Below are positions 1 through 4,837 of a DNA stretch of 7,803 bases, in pieces. Each line of letters starts with the position of its first letter. Positions within the stretch are counted from its first letter, which is position 1. The position numbers were made by a program, and so were the translations under genes. The notes beneath the pieces are model-generated. The model searched no databases. It had not been told where the DNA came from and worked only from the letters and a program-made list of their open reading frames with translations. The stretch covers positions 1-7,803 of the forward strand of contig JBQTIU010000068.1 of the NCBI GenBank assembly GCA_052387815.1, in the 5' to 3' direction. This DNA is from JBQTIU01 sp052387815 (GTDB lineage Bacteria; Pseudomonadota; Alphaproteobacteria; CACIAM-22H2).

Positions 1-1
1 G

Positions 2-1033
2 CGACGTCTCATTTACCATCTCGCCCCCGACCTCCCGCCCGGGGCGGTGGGGGGGGGGGGCCGCCCACCGCCCGCCCTCGCCCGGGTGGTCGGCTGGCGC
101 AACGAGATTTTCGATCGCCGGGTCGCCTCCCGCGTGCGCCGCGAGCGGCCCGACTTCGTCGTCGGCCATGACGGCTCGGCGCTACTGGCCGGGCGGGCCG
201 CGCGCCGGATCGGCGCCATCGCCGTGCTCAACCAGGTCATCGGCCACATCGCCGACGGCCTCGACATCCTGCGTCAGGAAGCGGCGCTGTCGCCGGAATT
301 CGCCGACGGCCAAGCGCGCGTGCCGGCGTGGATCGTCGAGCGCTGCCATTCGGAGGCGCTCGAGGCCGACGCCATCCTCGCCCCCTCGGCTTATGTCCGC
401 GACACGCTCCTCGGCCGGGGCGTGAACCCGGCGCGCATTCTCGTCCTGCCCTATGGCGTCGATGTCGAGCGCTTCCGGCCGCCGCCGGAGCGCCGCCGGG
501 ACGGCGTGTTCCGCATCCTGTTCGTCGGCAACCTTGCCCAGCGCAAGGGCATCAAGTACCTGCTCGAGGCGGTGCGCCGGCTCAAGCTCAAGGACGCCGA
601 GCTGGTGCTGGTCGGCAAGCTGGTCGCCACGCCGGCCGCGCTGGCGCCCTACCGCGACCTCTTCCGGCATGTCCCCCACGTGCCCCATGCCGATGTCCAT
701 GCGCTCTATGGGAGCGCCGACCTGTTCGTCTATCCCTCGCTGCACGAGGGATCGGCGTTCGCCACCTACGAGGCGCTGGCGAGCGGGCTGCCGGTCATCG
801 CCACCGCCAACACCGGCTCGGTGGTGCGCGACGGGCAGGAAGGAATCATCGTCCCCCTCCGCGACCCCGAGGCGCTGGCCCGCGCGATCGAACGCCTCTA
901 CCGCGACCAGGATTTGCGCGCCGCCATGGCGCGGGCGGCGCGGGCCCGCGCCCTGGAGTTCACCTGGGCGCATTACCGGGCCCGTCTTTGCGGCCATTTC
1001 GAGGCGCTGTGGGCGCGCCGGGCGGCCACGTAG
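2..1033 (+). CDS. Family-4 glycosyltransferase, 5'-partial
   Basis: This protein likely transfers a sugar from an activated donor onto a growing surface glycan at the cytoplasmic face of the membrane. The frame is open to the left edge, so the true start lies outside the window. A GTG at 47 is possible, but the residues before it (RRLIYHLAPDLPPGAV) read as normal protein, so I treat the gene as truncated. Numbering from the GTG, the visible GT-B/GT4 features are the linker PYGVD (135-139), the start of the C-terminal Rossmann domain RILFVGNLAQRKG (156-168), and the donor-binding E-x7-E motif in EGSAFATYE (Glu234 and Glu242), followed by SGLPVIAT. About 343 residues are visible, against a usual 380-420. 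A run of 12 G at 49-60 lies in the reading frame and could hide an indel. The acceptor and the sugar cannot be told from sequence. The next gene starts 195 bp downstream, so there is no sign of an operon with it. Confidence 0.9.
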   Translation, partial: RRLIYHLAPDLPPGAVGGGGRPPPALARVVGWRNEIFDRRVASRVRRERPDFVVGHDGSALLAGRAARRIGAIAVLNQVIGHIADGLDILRQEAALSPEFADGQARVPAWIVERCHSEALEADAILAPSAYVRDTLLGRGVNPARILVLPYGVDVERFRPPPERRRDGVFRILFVGNLAQRKGIKYLLEAVRRLKLKDAELVLVGKLVATPAALAPYRDLFRHVPHVPHADVHALYGSADLFVYPSLHEGSAFATYEALASGLPVIATANTGSVVRDGQEGIIVPLRDPEALARAIERLYRDQDLRAAMARAARARALEFTWAHYRARLCGHFEALWARRAAT

Positions 1034-1228
1034 AATCGATAGTATTCCTCACGCACCCAGAGGCTGTCCTCCTATTGGTCCGCCGGGGATGGTACAACAG
1101 GGTCGAACAGCAACGGCACGAAGCCGTCGCCAACGCGCGTTCCGCTCTTTACCCATGCGGGAGCGCGGAAAAGCGGCTTCTGGACGCCATCTTGCTCGCG
1201 GCGCCGCGGTAGTACAGGGGAGACGGAG
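1034..1228. other. Intergenic segment with no supported gene
   Basis: This 195-bp gap separates the glycosyltransferase from the MNT gene and already has the lower GC of the island that follows. On the minus strand a short stretch ending at a stop near 1072 reads like protein (VKSGTRVGDGFVPLLFDPVV), but I recognise no family and no start. It could be the tail of a lost gene. At its right end a good ribosome binding site, GGGGAG at 1217-1222, serves the MNT gene. I see no convincing terminator or sigma-70 promoter. Confidence 0.5.
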
Positions 1229-1558
1229 ATGAGCAACATCCAAGTCCAGCAAGCCATTGCCGAGATGGTTCGCAGGATCGTCGCGCGGTCCGATCCGGAA
1301 AGCATCGTTCTTTTCGGATCCCATGCCCGAGGGACGGCGGCGCCGGACAGCGACGTCGACCTCCTCGTGGTGATGCGGATTCCGGGATCGAAACGCAGAC
1401 AGGCGATCGAGCTCGAGATCGCCCTTGCGGATGTGGGAGTCCCGAAGGATGTCATCGTGGTGACACCGGAGGAGGTCGCGAGATACCACGAAGTCGTCGG
1501 AAGCATCGTCCATTCGGTCCTGCTCGAGGGAAGGGTGTTGTATGAACGTCCGGCCTGA
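1229..1558 (+). CDS. Minimal nucleotidyltransferase (MNT domain), MntA-like
   Basis: This 109-residue protein is a stand-alone MNT-type DNA polymerase-beta-like nucleotidyltransferase. The core motif is intact: LFGSHARG at residues 28-35, then SDVDLLV at 41-47 with the two metal-binding aspartates Asp42 and Asp44. A third acidic residue is likely Asp74 in PKDVIVV. The length is normal for the family. In characterised MntA/HepT pairs the MNT protein is the antitoxin and adds AMP to the HEPN RNase toxin. That role is inferred here from family and gene order. The start is the ATG at 1229, six bases after GGGGAG. The 3' end overlaps the HEPN gene start by 17 bp, so the two should be translationally coupled. 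The gene looks intact although its partner is broken. Confidence 0.9.
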   Translation: MSNIQVQQAIAEMVRRIVARSDPESIVLFGSHARGTAAPDSDVDLLVVMRIPGSKRRQAIELEIALADVGVPKDVIVVTPEEVARYHEVVGSIVHSVLLEGRVLYERPA

Positions 1559-1965
1559 AACGGTTCATCTTGCGCGCCAATGGATCGAGAATGCGGAACA
1601 GGATCTGAAAGCGGCCGAGCATCTTCTCACCGCGGGCGGAAATTGGCCTCTGGGGCCCGTCTGTTTCCACTGCCAACAATGCGCCGACGAAGTACGTGAA
1701 GGCGTTGCTCACACTCCGCTCGATCCCTTTCCCCAAGAGTCACGACGTGCCCAATCTTTTCCAACTCGCCCGCAAGAACGCCGAGCTCGATATCGAGCTG
1801 GGAGAGGTAAGCCTGATCGACCGTTATGCCGTCGAAGCGCGGTACCCAGGGGACTGGGAACCGATCGCCCGAACGGACGCCGAGGAAGCCCTCGCCATCG
1901 CGCGAAAGGTGCGGGCGGCCATCCGGGCCTTGCTCCCTACGGGCATCCTCTATCCCGAAGGATGA
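1542..1965 (+). pseudogene. HEPN-domain protein (COG1895 type), frameshifted
   Basis: This is the expected partner of the preceding MNT gene. HEPN proteins of such pairs are usually RNase toxins or substrate-binding partners. The N-terminal part (1542-1688, 49 codons) contains an amphipathic helix, ENAEQDLKAAEHLL, and the family signature start CFHCQQCAD. The signature then jumps frame: KYVKALLTLRSIPFPKSHD resumes at 1690 and continues to the TGA at 1963-1965 through YAVEARYPGDW. Only 'gacg' (1686-1689) stands where one codon is expected, so there is one extra base. The joined product would be about 140 residues, normal for the family. Without correction the first frame reads on through unrelated sequence. 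I see no slippery heptamer or pause structure that suggests programmed shifting, so this is a mutation or an assembly error. No clear R-x4-6-H RNase motif is visible in the joined protein. Confidence 0.85.
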
Positions 1966-1970
1966 AGCCC

Positions 1971-2198
1971 ATGGACCCCTGGTACAAGATCGTAACGCCT
2001 GGCAAGAAAGTACGCGAAGGCCGGTTGTTTAGCCCGGACGAGTTCGCGATCGCGCTTGAGCGGGTCGTCGCCAAAACGGCGCCTCGAGGCCAATGTCACG
2101 ATGATTCGGGCCGGTGTATCCAAGGATATATGCCGGTGTACCCAAGGATATATTTTGTAGGGGCGGGTCTTAAGACCCGCCCGCGCGGGCCGGTTTGA
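1971..2198 (+). pseudogene. N-terminal remnant of a DUF499-type AAA+ ATPase
   Basis: Residues 1-38 (start MDPWYKIVTPGKKVREGR, then PDEFAIALERVVA and TAP) match, from memory, the conserved start of DUF499 / COG1483-type ATPases, which are normally around 1000 residues long. Homology stops near base 2085. The frame then runs through the tandem repeat and the hairpin element and ends at a TGA (2196-2198) inside the second hairpin, giving a 75-residue chimera. The Walker A motif and everything after it are missing, so the product cannot be an ATPase. I chose the ATG at 1971 because GAAGGA lies about eight bases upstream. An ATG at 1962 is also possible and would overlap the HEPN stop as ATGA. Either way the gene was the third member of an MNT-HEPN-DUF499 operon. 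DUF499 ATPases often sit beside DUF1156-type methylases and helicases in candidate defence cassettes (recalled), but none are here. Confidence 0.7.
2110..2153 (+). repeat. Tandem 22-bp direct repeat, two copies
   Basis: Copy one is 2110-2131 and copy two is 2132-2153. They abut exactly and differ at one base (T at 2119, C at 2141). The unit begins GCCGGTGTA and ends CAAGGATATAT. It lies exactly where the DUF499 remnant loses homology, and the second copy runs straight into the hairpin element. It could be part of a compound mobile repeat, a slippage duplication, or a two-site operator. Nothing in the sequence decides between these. Confidence 0.9.
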
Positions 2199-2213
2199 AA
2201 CCGGCCCCTACAA
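2155..2213. repeat. Double-hairpin palindromic element with 9-bp terminal inverted repeats (REP/MITE-like)
   Basis: The ends, TTGTAGGGG (2155-2163) and CCCCTACAA (2205-2213), are perfect inverted repeats. Between them lie two hairpins: a perfect 22-bp palindrome at 2161-2182 (arm GGGCGGGTCTT, no loop) and a 10-bp stem with a one-base loop at 2187-2207 (arm GGGCCGGTTT). The inner stems share a few bases with the outer pair, so the folds may alternate or form a three-way junction. This is the layout of a non-autonomous REP/BIME or MITE-like element. It lies between the convergent DUF499 remnant and the UDP-xylose synthase gene, so it could also act as a two-way transcription stop, although no T-tract follows. 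Confidence 0.85.
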
Positions 2214-2262
2214 GACACAGGATCCGGTCACCGTGGCTCGAGGCGTGCTGACATTGGTATAA

Positions 2263-3243
2263 TTACGGCCGGCGGCCGAGTTTGCGCCCCCCTGCGGCCG
2301 CGCGGAGCAGTCGGTCGAAATAGGCGATGGTGCGCTCGAGCCCGGCCTCGAGCGCCACCTTCGGCTTCCAGCCCAGCAGCTGGCGGGCCAGCCGGATGTC
2401 GGGGCAGCGCTGCACGGGGTCGTCGGCGGGGAGCTGCTTGTGCACGATCTTCGAGCGCGAGCCGGTCAAGGCGATGACCAGATCGGCGAGCGCGGCGATG
2501 GTGAACTCGACCGGACTGCCGAGATTGATCGGCCCGGTCGCCGTGTCGGGCGCGTCCATCATCCGCACCAGGCCCTCGATCATGTCGTCGACATAGCAGA
2601 ACGCCCGCGTCTGCGTGCCCTTGCCGTTGATGGTGATCGGCGCATTCTTGAGCGCGCTGACGATGAAGTTCGACACCACCCGGCCGTCGTTGGGGTGCAT
2701 GCGGGGCCCGTAGGTGTTGAAGATCCGCGCCACGCGGATGCGCAAGGCGTGCTGGCGCCAGTAGTCGAAGAACAGCGTCTCGGCGCAGCGCTTGCCTTCG
2801 TCGTAGCAGGCCCTCGGCCCGATCGGGTTGACGTTGCCGCGGTAGTCCTCGGTCTGCGGGTGGACGGTCGGATCGCCATACACCTCGGAGGTCGAGGCCT
2901 GGAGGATCTTCGCCTGCACGCGCTTGGCGAGCCCGAGCATGTTGATGGCGCCGTGGACCGAGGTCTTGGTCGTCTGCACGGGGTCGAACTGGTAGTGGAT
3001 CGGCGAGGCGGGGCAGGCGAGGTTGTAGATCTCGTCGACCTCGACATAGAGCGGGAACGTGACGTCGTGACGCATCAGCTCGAAATGCGGATCGCCCAGG
3101 AGATGAACGACGTTGGCCTTGCCGCCGGTGAAATAGTTGTCGACGCACAAGACGTCGTGCTTGAGGGCGACCAGCCGCTCGCACAGATGCGAGCCGAGAA
3201 ACCCGGCCCCGCCGGTCACCAGGATGCGCTTGCGTGGCCCCAT
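2263..3243 (-). CDS. uxs: UDP-glucuronate decarboxylase (UDP-xylose synthase)
   Basis: This enzyme is an NAD-dependent extended short-chain dehydrogenase/reductase that converts UDP-glucuronate to UDP-xylose in the cytoplasm, supplying pentose for surface polysaccharides. The 326-residue protein shows the Rossmann motif TGGAGFLGSH (10-19), the family-specific stretch YNLACPASPIHYQ (73-85), the catalytic TSE (118-120), and GPRACYDEGKR (142-152) with catalytic Tyr147 and Lys151. FNTYGPRM (175-182) and the late FCYVDDMIEGLVR (215-227) are also typical. Length is normal. I chose the ATG at 3243, not the longer open frame upstream, because GGAG sits nine bases before it and the Rossmann fold begins at once; the extension overlaps the phosphatase gene antisense-like in composition. 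The start lies 16 bp after the phosphatase stop, which indicates one operon. The substrate assignment over other epimerases rests on the YNLACPASP and GPRACYDEGKR stretches. Confidence 0.93.
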   Translation of the reverse strand: MGPRKRILVTGGAGFLGSHLCERLVALKHDVLCVDNYFTGGKANVVHLLGDPHFELMRHDVTFPLYVEVDEIYNLACPASPIHYQFDPVQTTKTSVHGAINMLGLAKRVQAKILQASTSEVYGDPTVHPQTEDYRGNVNPIGPRACYDEGKRCAETLFFDYWRQHALRIRVARIFNTYGPRMHPNDGRVVSNFIVSALKNAPITINGKGTQTRAFCYVDDMIEGLVRMMDAPDTATGPINLGSPVEFTIAALADLVIALTGSRSKIVHKQLPADDPVQRCPDIRLARQLLGWKPKVALEAGLERTIAYFDRLLRAAAGGRKLGRRP

Positions 3244-3259
3244 GACGATGATCTCCGTT

Positions 3260-4027
3260 TCAGCCGCGTGTGCACAGGAAGGCGCGATCCTCGCCCTCGA
3301 GCGCGAGGCAGGTGAGCCGCCCGGTGGCGAAGGCGCCGGTGTCGATGCCGATCCGGTTGGCCCGCAGCTCAGGCTCGGCGCTGATGGTGTGCCCGTGCAC
3401 GACGATCCGGCCGTAGTCGCTCGCCGAGGCAAGGAACTCCTCGCGGATCCAGATCAGGTCGGTCTCGCTCTGGCGCTCGAGCGGCACGCCCGGGCGGATG
3501 CCGGCATGCACGAACAGGTAGTCGCCCTCGAGGTGCCACTTGACCAGGGATTTGAGAAAGGCGAGGTGCCGGGGCGGCAGCCTGGCATTGAGCTCCGCTT
3601 GCACCCGCAAGAGCAGCTCGGCGACCGGTGCGCGGCCCCGCTCAAGCGCGATGCCGTAGCTCATCAGCGTCTCGCGGCCGCCGAACCACAGCCAGTCGAG
3701 CCCGCTCCCGATGTCGTCGAGGAAGTCCAGCATCGCGCGCTCGTGATTGCCGAGCAGGTGGACCGCCTCGAACCCCGGCAGCGGGCGGCCGAGCAGGAAC
3801 TCGATCACCTGGCGGGAGTCCCGGCCGCGGTCGATGTAGTCGCCCAAATAGACCACGACCGGGCGCTCTACCCGATGGGCGCGCGCGTCCTCGCGGATGA
3901 GGCCGACGAGCTCGCGCAGCAGGTCGGCGCGGCCATGGATGTCGCCGACCGCGTAGACGCGGGTGCCCGGCGGCACCGCGGCGTGGCGGATCGTCGCCGG
4001 GGCGGATCCGAACCAGGTGCCGCTCAT
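3260..4027 (-). CDS. Calcineurin-like metallophosphoesterase (PPP-family serine/threonine phosphatase type)
   Basis: This is a cytoplasmic two-metal phosphatase of the bacterial PPP type, related to PrpA/PrpB and ApaH. The 255-residue protein has every family motif in order: GDIHG (28-32), GDYIDRG (62-68), GNHE (93-96), a later metal-ligand His174 in VHAG, and HGHT (211-214). The substrate could be a phosphoprotein or a small phosphorylated metabolite; sequence does not decide. I start it at the ATG at 4027 (MSGTWFG). An in-frame ATG at 4078 would add 17 residues that look like upstream DNA, and neither start has a strong ribosome binding site. It leads an operon with the UDP-xylose synthase 16 bp downstream and diverges from the methyltransferase gene. 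The pairing hints at a role in polysaccharide metabolism or its control, which is inference only. Confidence 0.9.
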   Translation of the reverse strand: MSGTWFGSAPATIRHAAVPPGTRVYAVGDIHGRADLLRELVGLIREDARAHRVERPVVVYLGDYIDRGRDSRQVIEFLLGRPLPGFEAVHLLGNHERAMLDFLDDIGSGLDWLWFGGRETLMSYGIALERGRAPVAELLLRVQAELNARLPPRHLAFLKSLVKWHLEGDYLFVHAGIRPGVPLERQSETDLIWIREEFLASASDYGRIVVHGHTISAEPELRANRIGIDTGAFATGRLTCLALEGEDRAFLCTRG

Positions 4028-4078
4028 GGCGGGGTATGTATCACGCCTCGGCGCGCCGGGGCAGGGCAAGGCGGGCAT

Positions 4079-4096
4079 GATATATACCGATCGGCC
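4079..4096. promoter_or_regulatory. Probable shared divergent promoter (AT-rich core)
   Basis: The sequence GATATATA (4079-4086) is a rare AT-rich island in very GC-rich DNA, between the divergent phosphatase and methyltransferase genes. TATATA is a plausible -10 box on both strands. On the plus strand a start site six to eight bases downstream would fall at about 4093-4097, at or next to the methyltransferase ATG at 4097. That gene lacks a ribosome binding site, so its mRNA may be leaderless. On the minus strand the same box would give a leader of roughly 45 bases before the phosphatase ATG. No strong -35 is seen on either side. Confidence 0.45.
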
Positions 4097-4837
4097 ATGA
4101 ATAAGACGGCGACGCGCGAGCGCTGGACTGCGGCCCAGGCGGCCGAGCGCGACTATTGGCGGAGCGTGGATGTCCGCGAGCTGCTGCGCATCTGCGCCGA
4201 AAAGCCCGAATTCCTGTCGCTGGTCGGCGAGGACGAGGCCGAGCGGCTGTTCGCCGGCAAGGACGTGCTGGAGATCGGCTGCGGCCCGCTGGGCTTGAGC
4301 CTGGTCTCGTTCGCGCCGCCCACGCGCGCGCTCCGGCGCCTGGTCAAGGCCGAACCCCTGCCCCGACTGGCGCTCGGCGAAACGCGGCTTGGCCAGCAAG
4401 GCTGGGCCGCTCCGTTCCTCGCCTGGGTCGAGGCCCTGGCGGCCGAAGGCGAGTATGTCGAGGCGCCGGGCGAGGAGCTCGGCTTCGAGTCCGTCTTCGA
4501 CACCGTCCTCACCTACAACGTGCTCGACCACGTGCGCGACCCGCGCGCCGTCCTCAGATGCGCCCATCGCGCCTTGCGGCCGGCCGGCCGGCTGGTGGTC
4601 GGGGTCGACTGCCTGTCGGCCCTCGGCCGCCTGCGCTTCGAAACCATCACCAGGTTACGGTACAAGGGCACAGTCCTGGTCGAGGCCCATCCCCACACCT
4701 TCCAGGCGCGCGATGTCGAGCGGATGATCGTCCAGGCGGGCTTCCGGATGACGGCGCGGCTGGGTGTTCCCGGGTTCTTGCGGCGTCTCGCCGGGCGCCA
4801 TTTCCGGCCCGCCTTCCTTGCGGTGAAGCCGGACTAA
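4097..4837 (+). CDS. Class I SAM-dependent methyltransferase
   Basis: This 246-residue protein is a Methyltransf_11/25-type enzyme. Motif I is VLEIGCGPLG (57-66), which binds S-adenosylmethionine. The post-motif region FDTVLTYNVLDHVRDP (134-149) is the usual motif IV/V area, followed by RCAHRALRPAGRLVVGVD (154-171), typical of this family. The N-terminal ~50 residues are helical and may form part of a substrate lid. The DHV in place of the commoner EHV/EHL is within normal range. The substrate is unknown; neighbours suggest a sugar or glycan intermediate, but this is inferred only from location. The start is the ATG at 4097, with no Shine-Dalgarno sequence and a TATATA box very close upstream, so leaderless expression is possible. 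The stop overlaps the convergent sensor gene's stop at 4834-4837, leaving no room for a terminator. Confidence 0.88.
   Translation: MNKTATRERWTAAQAAERDYWRSVDVRELLRICAEKPEFLSLVGEDEAERLFAGKDVLEIGCGPLGLSLVSFAPPTRALRRLVKAEPLPRLALGETRLGQQGWAAPFLAWVEALAAEGEYVEAPGEELGFESVFDTVLTYNVLDHVRDPRAVLRCAHRALRPAGRLVVGVDCLSALGRLRFETITRLRYKGTVLVEAHPHTFQARDVERMIVQAGFRMTARLGVPGFLRRLAGRHFRPAFLAVKPD

Noticed and set aside
1072..1513. Minus-strand frames of about 150 codons opposite the MNT gene
   Set aside because: They are antisense to the clear MNT motif GSHARG/SDVD and show no recognisable domain; only the tail near 1072-1200 is left open as unassigned.
2110..2213. CRISPR-like array
   Set aside because: Only two direct copies, with no spacer between them, followed by a different palindromic element; no cas genes are nearby.
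2440..3315. Plus-strand frame of 291 codons antisense to the UDP-xylose synthase
   Set aside because: The minus strand has full-length conserved motifs; the plus-strand frame is the usual complement-frame artefact of GC-rich DNA.
3244..3432. 63-codon N-terminal extension of the UDP-xylose synthase
   Set aside because: It overlaps the end of the phosphatase gene, its translation is Ser/Pro/Ala-rich with no family match, and the Rossmann motif begins directly after the ATG at 3243, which has a ribosome binding site.
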